A stretch of 64,000 nt of DNA from an uncultured Polaribacter sp. (lineage in GTDB: Bacteria; Bacteroidota; Bacteroidia; Flavobacteriales; Flavobacteriaceae), in assembly GCF_947503875.1 (NCBI RefSeq), contig NZ_CANNFH010000002.1, positions 434,001 to 498,000 on the forward strand, given 5' to 3'. Within the stretch, counting starts at the first letter, position 1. Every line of letters begins with the position of its first letter. A program made the translations under genes and the position numbers. The notes below the pieces were generated by a model. It had not been told where the DNA came from and ran no database searches. It saw only the letters and a list, made by a program, of their open reading frames with translations. This document shows positions 44,384 to 53,587 of this stretch, piece after piece.

Positions 44384-45361
44384 ATGAAATTATATCCTTT
44401 AAAATTTACACCTTTATATAAGTACCGTCTTTGGGGTGGAGAAAAATTAAAAACAGTTTTAAATAAAAATTATTCTGAGACTAGTATTGGAGAGTCTTGG
44501 GAAATTTCTGATGTTAAAAATGACGAAACTGTGGTTGCTAATGGTTTTTTTAAAGGCAAAACTTTATCCAATTTAATAGCAGAGTTTAAAGGAGATTTTC
44601 TAGGAACTAAAGTTTATGAGCAATTTGGAAATGAATTTCCTTTATTAATTAAATTTATAGATGCAAAAACACCACTTTCTATACAAGTGCACCCAAGTAA
44701 TGAAATTGCAAAAGAACGCCACAATTCTTTTGGTAAAAATGAAATGTGGTATGTAATGGAAGCTGATGAAAATGCAGAATTAATTGTTGGTTTTGATGAA
44801 AAATTAGATAAAACAGCGTATAATTCTTTGGTTGAAAATGGGACTGTTTTAGAAAAAATGCATCACGAAAAAGTTGCTGAAGGAGATACGTTTTATATTC
44901 CAACAGGTAGAGTGCATGCCATTGGTGCTGGCGTTTTATTGGCAGAAATTCAGCAAACATCAGATATTACTTACAGAATTTACGATTATAATAGAGTAGA
45001 TGCTAAAACGGGTAAATTAAGAGATTTACATAATGACTTAGCCATAGATGTAATTGATTTTGAGCCTAAAGAAAATTATAAAACCAATTATAAGACAGCT
45101 AAAAATGTTGCGAATAAATTAGTGCATTCCCCTTATTTTACTTCTAATTTTTTAGTGGTTGAAGGAACATTAGAACAAGATTACACCCAATTAGATTCTT
45201 TTGTAATTTATATGTGTGTAGATGGTAATTTAGAGTTGTCTTTTAATGACGAAATTTATCCCCTTGAAAAGGGAGAAACAATTTTATTACCTGCAATTAT
45301 TAATAAAGTGAAGTTAGTTTCGCAATCAAAACAAGCCAAGCTTATAGAGGTTTATTTATAA
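44384..45361 (+). CDS. manA: Mannose-6-phosphate isomerase, class I
   Basis: This zinc enzyme interconverts mannose 6-phosphate and fructose 6-phosphate. 'PLSIQVHPSNEIAKERHNSFGKNEMWYVME' contains the zinc-binding QVHP histidine and the downstream glutamate. 'FYIPTGRVHAIGAG' carries a further zinc histidine. At 325 aa it is the short bacterial class I form. It could supply mannose precursors for surface glycans. It follows the tRNA terminator closely; its own promoter is not clear. Confidence 0.93.
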   Translation: MKLYPLKFTPLYKYRLWGGEKLKTVLNKNYSETSIGESWEISDVKNDETVVANGFFKGKTLSNLIAEFKGDFLGTKVYEQFGNEFPLLIKFIDAKTPLSIQVHPSNEIAKERHNSFGKNEMWYVMEADENAELIVGFDEKLDKTAYNSLVENGTVLEKMHHEKVAEGDTFYIPTGRVHAIGAGVLLAEIQQTSDITYRIYDYNRVDAKTGKLRDLHNDLAIDVIDFEPKENYKTNYKTAKNVANKLVHSPYFTSNFLVVEGTLEQDYTQLDSFVIYMCVDGNLELSFNDEIYPLEKGETILLPAIINKVKLVSQSKQAKLIEVYL

Positions 45362-45466
45362 GGTTAAGTTTTAAATGCAATTCATCATTAAATTGTAGAT
45401 TTAATTGAAGTTGATACCTGTAATTTAAAGATCAAAAACTTAAATTTTAAACAATTTAAAATTAAG

Positions 45467-45910
45467 TTACTTTTTCAAAGGAATCACTTCAAAGTCCTCT
45501 GATTTTTCAGCAAAATTAAATAGGGCTTGGGTTTCTTTTGGTGGTACTCTTAGTTTTCTTTTGGTTAGATCTATCCAAGCACCGTAAACTTTTATAATTG
45601 CAGATAGTTTTCCTGCTTCATTAAAAACTTCATGTACAATTTTCCAACGCTCATTGTTTTCAGACAAACCTTGTAGTTTTATGTTTACCGTAATATTTTC
45701 TCCTAAATGAATTTCTTTTCTAAAAGAAGTTTCTTCAGTAAATAAAATAGGGCCTAAATTATGCTTTGTAAACTCTTCTATAGAAAAGTTATACTTGGCA
45801 AAATAACGCACTCTAACCTCTGCAGCATAATCGTTATAAGCTGTATGACGCATGTGTCTGTTTGGATCAAAATCTGACCATTTTGTGGCAAAATCTACTT
45901 GAAAACTCAT
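45467..45910 (-). CDS. Hotdog-fold acyl-CoA thioesterase
   Basis: This is a 147-aa single hotdog domain of the 4-hydroxybenzoyl-CoA thioesterase-like type. 'FATKWSDFDPNRHMRHTAYNDYAAEVRVRYF' carries the catalytic-region aspartate and the conserved Asn/His positions at the start of the long helix. It hydrolyses an acyl-CoA thioester in the cytoplasm; the acyl chain cannot be predicted. It follows the tail-specific protease gene but a terminator lies between them. Confidence 0.85.
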   Translation of the reverse strand: MSFQVDFATKWSDFDPNRHMRHTAYNDYAAEVRVRYFAKYNFSIEEFTKHNLGPILFTEETSFRKEIHLGENITVNIKLQGLSENNERWKIVHEVFNEAGKLSAIIKVYGAWIDLTKRKLRVPPKETQALFNFAEKSEDFEVIPLKK

Positions 45911-45925
45911 AATTTATTTACATAA

Positions 45926-45960
45926 AAAGGCCTGATAATTTTGGAAATTACCAGGCCTTT
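45926..45960 (-). terminator. Terminator after the tail-specific protease gene
   Basis: Arms AAAGGCCTG and CAGGCCTTT (9 bp), then one mismatch and five more pairs, form a long stem with a 5-nt loop. On the minus strand T4 follows. It lies 15 bp past the protease stop. Confidence 0.85.
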
Positions 45961-45975
45961 ATTTTAATTCTATTT

Positions 45976-48108
45976 TTAATTTTTTACAACTTGGGCGTTA
46001 TTTTTTAATTTTAAATCACCCAAAACATTTAAGGCCTCTGCTACATAAATGTCTTTAGAGAGGTTTTTATGCCATGCAGCTCTTTTATCTTTTAAAATAC
46101 TATCTTTTTTTAGTAAAGCAGCTTCGTATGCAGGAGATTTAAAAGTTAAATTTGATGTATACTCAAATACAGATTTGTATTTTTTTGCATATTCCTCTTG
46201 CATCTCATTCTCTTTAAAGAATTCTTTAGAATTTAAAGAAAAAGAGTTGTCGTCTTGATTTTTTCTTAAATATTTAGCGTAGTCGTTAATTAGCTTAAAG
46301 TTGTTATTGGATGCAATTCTATTTTTACTTTTATAAATCACATCATTAAAATTCTCATAAGAATTGGTTTTTGTGTATTTCGCTTGTGCTACTTTATCCC
46401 AAGCCAAAGCGCCTTCTACGTCACGTTCGCCAAAGGCCATGTAACTAAATCTGTCTGGCATTGCAATATCAGAATACACACCCTCAATCTGTGTAGAACC
46501 ACCATTTACTCTATAAAATTTTTGGATAGTCATTTTTATAGCGCCTAAATCTTCTTTGTAGTTTGGGTAAAAATTGTTTATAGGTATTACACTTTGCACT
46601 GTTCCTTTGCCATAGGTTTGGTTACCGCCAACAACTACTGCTCTGCCATAATCTTGCATTGCTGCTGCAAAAATTTCTGATGCTGAGGCAGATAGTTCAT
46701 TTACTAAAACTACCACAGCACCTTGCCATTGCATTTTTGGATCTTCGTCATTTTTTACTATGGGATCTTGCCCTCTGTATTTTACTTGTACTATAGGCCC
46801 TTTTTCTATAAATAAACCTGCAATTTCAATAGCAGTTTTTAAAGATCCACCACCATTATTTCTAAGATCAATTAAAAGTCCGTCTATATTTTCCTTTTTT
46901 AAACGTGCAATTTCTTTTTCCATATCCTTGGCAGAATCTCTTCCATTTCTATCGGTAAAATCAATATAAAATCTTGGCAAATCAATTAAACCGAATTTTT
47001 TATTATCTTTCTCTACAACTGTAGATTTTACAAAGGTTTCTTCCAATTCTACCACATCTCTTATGATAGATATAATTTTTGTGGTACCATCTATTTTCTT
47101 CTTAACCGTTAATCTAACCTCTGTACCTTTAGGGCCTTTTATAAATTTGATAGCATCATCTAAACGCATGCCCACAATGTCTTTTGGTTCCTCTTCTCCT
47201 TGTGCAACTTCTAAAATTATATCACCAGGTTCTAAACTTCCTTCTTTCCATGCAGGTCCGCCAGAAACCAATTCAAAAATTTCAGTATAAATACCTTTTC
47301 TAGACAATCTTGCTCCAATACCTTCTAATTTACCAGACATATCTTGGTCAAAACGCTCTTTAATTCTTGGTGCCATATAAGTTGTATGTGGATCAAAAGC
47401 ACCCACAACACTGTTTAAAAATGCAGAAAACCAATCTTCATGTTCTAATTCTTCAATTCTTAAATAAAGATCATTCATGTTTTTTAAAACCTCTTCTCTA
47501 GCTTCTTGCTCTAAAATTTTAAAAGATTTTTTTTGATACGTTTTATCTTTTTCTAATTTCGACTCTTCTTTATCTAATTTGTCTTGAATTCTGCTTAAAG
47601 TACTAAGCTTTAATTGTTTCCTCCAATAATTTACCAGCTCTTTTTCATTCTTTGCAAAAGGAGCATCAGCATAATTAATATCTATAGTTTCTTTTTTATT
47701 AAAGTTGAAAGGTTGTTTTAGAATTTCTCCGTAATAAGCCTTTGCATTTTTAATTTTGTTTAAAAATTTATCATAAACCAAATTATAGAAATCAACATTA
47801 TCTGCTAGAAGTTGATTGTCTATATCGTATTTGTAACGTGAAAATTCTTTAATATCTTTCTGAGTAAAATAACGTTTGCTAGGATCTAGGGCGTCTATAA
47901 AATTGGTAAATACTGTTTCAGAGAAATCGTCATTTAAATCTTTAACCACAAAATGGCCTCTAGTTAAAATATTTTTTAAAACAAATACTAAAATTTTATC
48001 TTTCTTTGGATCTGGATTTTTTTCAGTGTTATTTGCACTTCCGTTAAAACTAGTAAACAGCATTAAGGTTGCTATGAATACGATACTAATTTGGTGTCTT
48101 AAATTCAT
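45976..48108 (-). CDS. prc: Tail-specific (C-terminal processing) protease, S41
   Basis: This 710-aa periplasmic serine protease degrades proteins from their C-terminus. A signal peptide covers residues 1-25. A long N-terminal helical region is followed by a PDZ domain ('YTEIFELVSGGPAWKEGSLEPGDIILEV') and the S41 core 'LVNELSASASEIFAAAMQDYGRAVVVGG', whose Ser-Ala-Ser region holds the nucleophile. 'QTYGKGTVQ' supplies the catalytic lysine. The C-terminal domain resembles the Prc extra domain. Prc homologues process lipoproteins and peptidoglycan enzymes; gene symbol by family resemblance. Confidence 0.93.
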   Translation of the reverse strand: MNLRHQISIVFIATLMLFTSFNGSANNTEKNPDPKKDKILVFVLKNILTRGHFVVKDLNDDFSETVFTNFIDALDPSKRYFTQKDIKEFSRYKYDIDNQLLADNVDFYNLVYDKFLNKIKNAKAYYGEILKQPFNFNKKETIDINYADAPFAKNEKELVNYWRKQLKLSTLSRIQDKLDKEESKLEKDKTYQKKSFKILEQEAREEVLKNMNDLYLRIEELEHEDWFSAFLNSVVGAFDPHTTYMAPRIKERFDQDMSGKLEGIGARLSRKGIYTEIFELVSGGPAWKEGSLEPGDIILEVAQGEEEPKDIVGMRLDDAIKFIKGPKGTEVRLTVKKKIDGTTKIISIIRDVVELEETFVKSTVVEKDNKKFGLIDLPRFYIDFTDRNGRDSAKDMEKEIARLKKENIDGLLIDLRNNGGGSLKTAIEIAGLFIEKGPIVQVKYRGQDPIVKNDEDPKMQWQGAVVVLVNELSASASEIFAAAMQDYGRAVVVGGNQTYGKGTVQSVIPINNFYPNYKEDLGAIKMTIQKFYRVNGGSTQIEGVYSDIAMPDRFSYMAFGERDVEGALAWDKVAQAKYTKTNSYENFNDVIYKSKNRIASNNNFKLINDYAKYLRKNQDDNSFSLNSKEFFKENEMQEEYAKKYKSVFEYTSNLTFKSPAYEAALLKKDSILKDKRAAWHKNLSKDIYVAEALNVLGDLKLKNNAQVVKN

Positions 48109-48278
48109 AAATATATTGAGCGTTTGTCTATTTATTCTTAATTTTTAGAATTATAGATTACTAAAATAGTGCCAAATTATTTAAAAAAGGATTATTTTAG
48201 ATTCTTTATACAATAATACAGAATTTACAGGCAGTTTATTCTTTACAAATTGTTAAAAAGAAAATGAATAAATTCAAT

Positions 48279-48286
48279 TACATTTG
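48279..48286 (+). promoter_or_regulatory. Candidate -7 box of the surE unit
   Basis: TACATTTG matches TAnnTTTG and lies 41 bp before the surE ATG. No TTG at the right distance is seen. Confidence 0.4.
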
Positions 48287-48327
48287 TAAATAAAGATGCT
48301 TTAATTCGTGTTAAAAATATACTAACT

Positions 48328-49098
48328 ATGCAAGAGAAACCTTTAATTTTAGTGACCAATGATGATGGGATTACAGCTCCAGGAATTAGAGCTTTAATAA
48401 AAATAATGAATAAAATTGGAGATGTTGTTGTTGTGGCACCTGATAGCCCACAAAGTGGAATGGGACATGCAATTACAGTTGATAATGTTTTAACTTGTAA
48501 CCCAATTACAATAGATGATGGGCCTCAGTTAGAATATACCTGTTCTGGTACACCTGCAGATTGTGTAAAAATGGCAATTAGTGAAATTTTAAATAGAAAA
48601 CCAGACCTTTGTGTTTCTGGAATAAATCATGGTGCAAACTCCTCTATAAACGTAATTTATTCGGGTACTATGAGTGCTGCAATAGAAGCAGGTATAGAAG
48701 GTATACCAGCTATTGGGTTTTCTCTGTTAGATTTTAAATGGCATGCAGATTTTGTGCCAAGTGAAACTTACGTGAAAAATATTACATTAAATGCTTTGTT
48801 AAATGGCATACCAGAAGGTGTTGTGCTAAATGTAAATATACCAGATTTAAAAGCCAATGAAATTAAAGGTGTAAAAATTTGTAGACAAGCAAATGGCTAT
48901 TGGAAAGAAGATTTTGATAAAAGAAAAAGTCCTTTTGGTAAAGAATACTATTGGCTTTCTGGCCAGTTTGTAAGTAAAGATAAAGGTCAAGATACAGATG
49001 TTTATGCTTTAGAAAACGGCTATGTTTCTGTGGTTCCTGTACAATTTGATATGACTGCACACCACATGATTCAAAAATTAAACGCATGGGAACTGTAA
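48328..49098 (+). CDS. surE: 5'/3'-nucleotidase SurE
   Basis: SurE dephosphorylates nucleoside monophosphates. The metal-binding 'LVTNDDGITAPGI' is near residues 9-21 (Asp12, Asp13), with 'SGTPADCVKMAI' and 'SGINHGANSSINVIYSGTMSAAIEA' following, all diagnostic. 256 aa is typical. Its end overlaps the next small membrane-protein gene by 13 bp, starting a run surE - membrane protein - lpxB - NlpC/P60. Confidence 0.96.
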   Translation: MQEKPLILVTNDDGITAPGIRALIKIMNKIGDVVVVAPDSPQSGMGHAITVDNVLTCNPITIDDGPQLEYTCSGTPADCVKMAISEILNRKPDLCVSGINHGANSSINVIYSGTMSAAIEAGIEGIPAIGFSLLDFKWHADFVPSETYVKNITLNALLNGIPEGVVLNVNIPDLKANEIKGVKICRQANGYWKEDFDKRKSPFGKEYYWLSGQFVSKDKGQDTDVYALENGYVSVVPVQFDMTAHHMIQKLNAWEL

Positions 49099-49373
49099 AA
49101 AAAGACATACTTATTGGTGTTTTAGTTGCTCTTTTCGCCACCTTTGGTGGAATATTTTTATACCTAGAATATTTTTCTCAATATAGTTTTGCAGATACTT
49201 TACAAATGATAAAAGAGGGAGATTTGTATGGTAAAGTTTTAGCTTTAGCAGCAATACCTAATTTATTTGTCTTTTTTGTTTTTATTAAAAAGAAACAAGA
49301 TCATAAGGCAAAAGGAGTTTTGTTAACCACCATTTTAATAGCATTAACTACTTTATTACTAAAATTTTTTTAA
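49086..49373 (+). CDS. Small membrane protein of unknown function
   Basis: This 95-aa protein has about three hydrophobic segments ('ILIGVLVALFATFGGIFLYLEYF', 'VLALAAIPNLFVFFVFI', 'VLLTTILIALTTLLLKFF') separated by short charged loops with 'KKKQDHKAKG'. It overlaps surE by 13 bp and ends 3 bp before lpxB, so it is translationally coupled to lipid A synthesis. I know no function for it. Confidence 0.85.
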   Translation: MGTVKKDILIGVLVALFATFGGIFLYLEYFSQYSFADTLQMIKEGDLYGKVLALAAIPNLFVFFVFIKKKQDHKAKGVLLTTILIALTTLLLKFF

Positions 49374-49376
49374 AAG

Positions 49377-50492
49377 ATGAAGTATTATATTGTTGCTGGC
49401 GAAGCGTCTGGAGATTTGCATGGTGCCAACTTAATGAAAGAATTATTTTTAGCAGACCAAAATGCAGAAATACGTTTTTGGGGTGGTGATTTAATGCAGG
49501 CAGTTGGCGGAACTTTAGTAAGCCATTACAAAGAAAGAGCCTTTATGGGTTTTTTTGAAGTGATTAAAAACTTATTTAAAGTACTTGGTTTTATAAAGTT
49601 TTGTAAAAAAGACATTGCAAGTTTTAATCCAGATGTTATAATTTTTATAGACAATTCTGGTTTTAATTTACGAGTTGCAAAATGGGCAAAAAAAGAAGGA
49701 TATCGCACCAATTATTACATTTCTCCACAAGTTTGGGCAAGCAGAGCAAGTAGAGTAGAAGATATCAAAAGAGATATAGATCAACTGTTTGTAATCCTTC
49801 CTTTTGAAGAGGATTTTTACAAGAAACACAATTATAAAGTAACTTTTGTAGGGCATCCTTTAATTGATGCTATTGCCGATAGAAAACAGGTTTCTGAAGC
49901 TAAATTTAGAAAAGAACATCAATTAGGAGATCAAAAAATTATAGCCATTTTACCAGGAAGTAGAAAACAAGAAATTACTAAAATGCTGGCTGTAATGTTA
50001 TCTTTAGTAAATGATTTTAAAGAATATCAATTTGTAATTGCTGGTGCTCCTAGTCAAGATTTTTCTTTTTATAAGCGTATTATTGGTTCTAGAGAAGTAG
50101 CGTTTATTAATAACAAAACTTATGATTTATTAAGTATCTCTTACGCAGCTTTAGTTGCCTCTGGCACTGCAACTTTAGAAGCAGCTTTATTTAAGGTACC
50201 ACAAGTGGTTTGTTATAAAGGTGGCTACATTTCTTACCAAATTGCAAAAAGAATTATTACCTTAAAATTTATTTCTTTGGTAAATTTAATAATGAACAAA
50301 GAAGTGGTAAAAGAATTAATTCAAGATGATTTTAATAAGAAGAATTTAAAAACAGAGTTAAGTAAAATTTTGAATACTGAACACAGAGAAAAATTATTCT
50401 TAAATTATTTTGATTTAGAGCAAAAATTAGGTGGTAAAGGCGCATCTAAAAAAGCCGCCAAAGAAATTGTAAAGAAATTACAAGTAAAATGA
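49377..50492 (+). CDS. lpxB: Lipid-A-disaccharide synthase
   Basis: LpxB is a family 19 glycosyltransferase that joins UDP-diacylglucosamine and lipid X to make the lipid A disaccharide at the inner membrane. 'IVAGEASGDLHGANLM' at the N-terminus and 'FVGHPLIDAI', 'LPGSRKQEITKML' and 'ASGTATLEAALFKVPQVVCYK' are family motifs. Normal length of 371 aa. The stop overlaps the next ATG by 4 bp. Presence implies an outer membrane with lipid A. Confidence 0.95.
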   Translation: MKYYIVAGEASGDLHGANLMKELFLADQNAEIRFWGGDLMQAVGGTLVSHYKERAFMGFFEVIKNLFKVLGFIKFCKKDIASFNPDVIIFIDNSGFNLRVAKWAKKEGYRTNYYISPQVWASRASRVEDIKRDIDQLFVILPFEEDFYKKHNYKVTFVGHPLIDAIADRKQVSEAKFRKEHQLGDQKIIAILPGSRKQEITKMLAVMLSLVNDFKEYQFVIAGAPSQDFSFYKRIIGSREVAFINNKTYDLLSISYAALVASGTATLEAALFKVPQVVCYKGGYISYQIAKRIITLKFISLVNLIMNKEVVKELIQDDFNKKNLKTELSKILNTEHREKLFLNYFDLEQKLGGKGASKKAAKEIVKKLQVK

Positions 50493-50974
50493 ATTTAAAG
50501 CACTTTTTTTTATTGTTTGTAATGTTGATATTCGTTTTATCTTCTTGTTCGACTACAAAAAATGTAAAAACAACAAAAGCAGTAAGCATATCAAAATCTG
50601 ATAAAGTAGTTGCTAATGCATTACAATTTAAAGGGGTAAAATACAAATATGGTGGCATTACTAATAAAGGCATGGATTGCTCTGGAATTGTTTTTGTTGC
50701 TTATAAAAAAGAAAATATACAATTACCAAGAGTATCTAAACAAATGGCTAAAACTGGTAAAAAAGTAGGCCTAAAAAGTGCAAAAAAAGGTGATTTAATT
50801 TTCTTTAAAACAGCTAAAAAAGGAGCGGGAATAAATCACGTAGGTTTAATTGTTTCTGTAAATAATGGCCAAGTAAACTTTATACACGCTACAACATCTA
50901 AAGGCGTTATTGTATCGTCATTAAGTAACCCTTATTGGAAAAAGGCATTTGTAAAGGTAAATAGGATTCTATAA
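50489..50974 (+). CDS. NlpC/P60 family (C40) lipoprotein
   Basis: This 161-aa lipoprotein (lipobox LSSC, Cys20) has a C40 papain-like domain that cleaves peptidoglycan stem peptides. The catalytic cysteine is Cys64 in 'GMDCSGIVFVAY', and the histidines are His117 ('INHVGLIV') and His133 ('FIHATTSKG'). It resembles the Spr/MepS-type endopeptidases. It is coupled to lpxB by an ATGA overlap, tying wall remodelling to lipid A synthesis in one transcript. Confidence 0.92.
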   Translation: MNLKHFFLLFVMLIFVLSSCSTTKNVKTTKAVSISKSDKVVANALQFKGVKYKYGGITNKGMDCSGIVFVAYKKENIQLPRVSKQMAKTGKKVGLKSAKKGDLIFFKTAKKGAGINHVGLIVSVNNGQVNFIHATTSKGVIVSSLSNPYWKKAFVKVNRIL

Positions 50975-50999
50975 GAAAAAGTGCTATATTTAACTTGCT

Positions 51000-53015
51000 A
51001 TGAACAAGTTACTTAAATATGTGCCTTTGCATCTATTATTGTGCCTAACTTTAGGTATTTTAAGTCAATATTATTATAAAATTTGGGTGTTTGGTTTTTT
51101 ACCAATATTCCTGCTATTATCTGTTTTAGGCATAATTTTACTTTTTATAACTCATAGAAAAGTATTCACATTGCTTACTTTTCTATTGTTTTTTATTCTA
51201 GGAGTTTCTGCGGTTTTTGTAAATAATTCTAAAAATTATAATAATAATTATGAACTTTTTAGCTCCACAAATTCTAGAGTTACTTTACGAATTGTTAGTG
51301 TGCTAAAGCCTAGTCTTTACCATAAAAAATATATTGCAGAGGTTATTCAGGTAAGGCAAACTAAAACTAGAGGTCGTATTTTATTAAATCTTGAAAAAGA
51401 TAGCACTCAAAGTCTTTTACATGTTGATGATGTAATTGTAGCGACTCAAAATTTCAGTAAATTAAGGCCACCCTTAAATCCGAAACAATTCAACTACAAA
51501 AAATATTTAGCAAAACAAGGTATTTACGAGCAAGTATTTATCACTAGCAAGCAATATATAGCCCAAGAAAAACAGTTTACATCATTAGTTGGAGTCTCAG
51601 AAAAAGTTAGAAATAACATTCAGAAAGCGTTAAAGCGTTATCATTTTAAAAACGATGAATTTGCGGTAATTAATGCCCTTTTATTAGGGCAAAGGCAAGA
51701 TGTTTCAAAAGGTCTTTTAGCAGATTACGCCAATGCTGGTGCCATTCATATTTTGGCGGTTTCTGGTTTGCATGTAGGTATTGTGCTTTTAATTTTATCA
51801 ATTTTATTAAAACCTTTGCTATTATTAAGAAAAGGTAAATATATCAAGGTAGTTATCCTTATTCTTTTACTTTGGATGTTTGCCTTTATTGCAGGTTTAT
51901 CTGCATCTGTAGTAAGGGCAGTAACCATGTTTACATTTGTTGCTTTTGGGCAAATTTTTCTTAGAAAAAACAATGTGTTTTTTTCTTTAATTAGTTCTTT
52001 ATTATTACTGCTTATTTGTAAACCTATGTTTTTATTTGATGTTGGTTTTCAGCTGAGTTATTTGGCAGTTTTTGGTATTGTTTGGGTACAGCCAAAGTTG
52101 TATAAAGTATACAAGCCCAAATTTTATGTAGATAAAAAAATATGGGAACTTATTACAGTTTCTATTGGTGCACAAATAGGCATATTGCCTTTAAGTATTT
52201 ATTATTTTCAACAATTTCCTGGGTTATTTATTTTGGCAAACCTTGTTATTATACCTTTTTTAGGAGCTATTTTAATAGGTGGAATTCTTATTATTGGGTT
52301 GGCTTTGTTAAATATATTGCCACAATTTTTAGCAAGTATTTATGCTAATGTAATTTCTGTAATGAATGCTTTTGTAAGTTGGATTTCTAAGCAAGAATCT
52401 TTTTTGTTTAAAGAATTAACATTGTCATTAGTAATGATGCTGGCTTGTTACTTTTTTATATTTTCTGTAGTTTATTTTTTAATGAAGCGAAAGTCAAACC
52501 GTTTCATAGTAGTTTTAGTTTCTATTTTAATATTGCAGGGTTTGTATTTGTTAGAACAGAAAAAGGCAAAGGAAACCAATGCATTTATTGTTTTTCATAA
52601 AACTAGAAATTCAATTATAGGCAAACGTTTCGCCAAGAATTTATATGTACAACATCAATTAGATTCAATAAACAGTAATGACATTTATGCGCTTAAACAA
52701 TACCGTATTAAAGAGAATTTAAATGTGTTTACAACCCATTTTAACAATAGTATTCGTTTAAAAGAAAAACATATTTTAGTGGTAGATAGTTTGGGTGTGT
52801 ATAATATTGATGGTATGCAAAACCCGATTGTTGTGCTACAATATGCACCTAAAATTAATTTACAGCGATTGATAAAGAAAATAAAACCATCTGTTATAAT
52901 TGCAGATGGCTCTAATTTTAAAAGTTATGTAAATGGTTGGGAAAGGATTTGTTTACGCAACAAGATCCCTTTTCATTATACAGGGCAAAAAGGTGCTTTT
53001 GTACTTAAAGACTAG
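51000..53015 (+). CDS. ComEC/Rec2-family DNA-uptake channel protein
   Basis: This 671-aa polytopic membrane protein has an N-terminal membrane/OB region (about 1-190) and the competence domain. Signature 'NALLLGQRQDVSKGLLADYANAGAIHILAVSGLHVGIVLLILS' is typical of ComEC, which moves single-stranded DNA across the inner membrane. The C-terminal 170 residues follow the usual beta-lactamase-like position but show no HxHxDH, so this domain is degenerate or shortened. Only 3 bp of its stop are shared with the convergent thioredoxin gene. Confidence 0.88.
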   Translation: MNKLLKYVPLHLLLCLTLGILSQYYYKIWVFGFLPIFLLLSVLGIILLFITHRKVFTLLTFLLFFILGVSAVFVNNSKNYNNNYELFSSTNSRVTLRIVSVLKPSLYHKKYIAEVIQVRQTKTRGRILLNLEKDSTQSLLHVDDVIVATQNFSKLRPPLNPKQFNYKKYLAKQGIYEQVFITSKQYIAQEKQFTSLVGVSEKVRNNIQKALKRYHFKNDEFAVINALLLGQRQDVSKGLLADYANAGAIHILAVSGLHVGIVLLILSILLKPLLLLRKGKYIKVVILILLLWMFAFIAGLSASVVRAVTMFTFVAFGQIFLRKNNVFFSLISSLLLLLICKPMFLFDVGFQLSYLAVFGIVWVQPKLYKVYKPKFYVDKKIWELITVSIGAQIGILPLSIYYFQQFPGLFILANLVIIPFLGAILIGGILIIGLALLNILPQFLASIYANVISVMNAFVSWISKQESFLFKELTLSLVMMLACYFFIFSVVYFLMKRKSNRFIVVLVSILILQGLYLLEQKKAKETNAFIVFHKTRNSIIGKRFAKNLYVQHQLDSINSNDIYALKQYRIKENLNVFTTHFNNSIRLKEKHILVVDSLGVYNIDGMQNPIVVLQYAPKINLQRLIKKIKPSVIIADGSNFKSYVNGWERICLRNKIPFHYTGQKGAFVLKD

Positions 53016-53536
53016 TCTTGTATTTGACTTTTAAATTCTTTTTCAAAAACATCCCATTTATTGTCTTTATAGTTTTTGTTTGAAAAGAAAGCTAAAATTT
53101 TCTCCATTAATTTCTTATCTAAATAACCAGGAATCGCTTGAATTAAAGCTTCGTTTTCATCTAAAAATATGGTTGTAGGATAAGAAAGTTTGCCATTCAT
53201 TAAAGATGCAGACAATTGGTGATATCCTCTTCTGCCACTTTTTTGATACTTAAATGTATGTCCTTTATAGGTAATGTCTTCTTTTGATTCTCCATCAAAT
53301 TTAATTGCATAAAAAGAATCGTTTATGCTTTTTATGATTGTTGGATTTGTGTATGTATTTACATCCATTTTTTTACAATAGCCACACCAATCTGTGTATA
53401 TATCTATTAAAATAGGCTTAGGGTTTTCTTTGTTCAGCACTATTGCTTCTTCAAAAGAAATCCAATTTATTTTGTCTTGTGCTTTTGTGGAATAAATGGT
53501 TCCAACTAAAAATAAAGTTAATATTAGCTTTCTCAT
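53012..53536 (-). CDS. Exported thioredoxin-fold protein
   Basis: This 174-aa protein has a signal peptide ending 'KAQ' at residue 20 and a thioredoxin-fold domain with active-site WCGYCKK (Cys51, Cys54). 'YPTTIFLDENEALIQAIPGYLD' contains the cis-proline (Tyr-Pro). It is likely a periplasmic reductant of the DUF255/SoxW-like type. It lies downstream of the POT transporter on the same strand. Its stop codon overlaps that of the convergent comEC gene within CTAG. Confidence 0.88.
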   Translation of the reverse strand: MRKLILTLFLVGTIYSTKAQDKINWISFEEAIVLNKENPKPILIDIYTDWCGYCKKMDVNTYTNPTIIKSINDSFYAIKFDGESKEDITYKGHTFKYQKSGRRGYHQLSASLMNGKLSYPTTIFLDENEALIQAIPGYLDKKLMEKILAFFSNKNYKDNKWDVFEKEFKSQIQD

Positions 53537-53587
53537 AATATTTAAGTCGAAATTTCACTGGGAAATTTACAGTTATTTTCTAAAATC

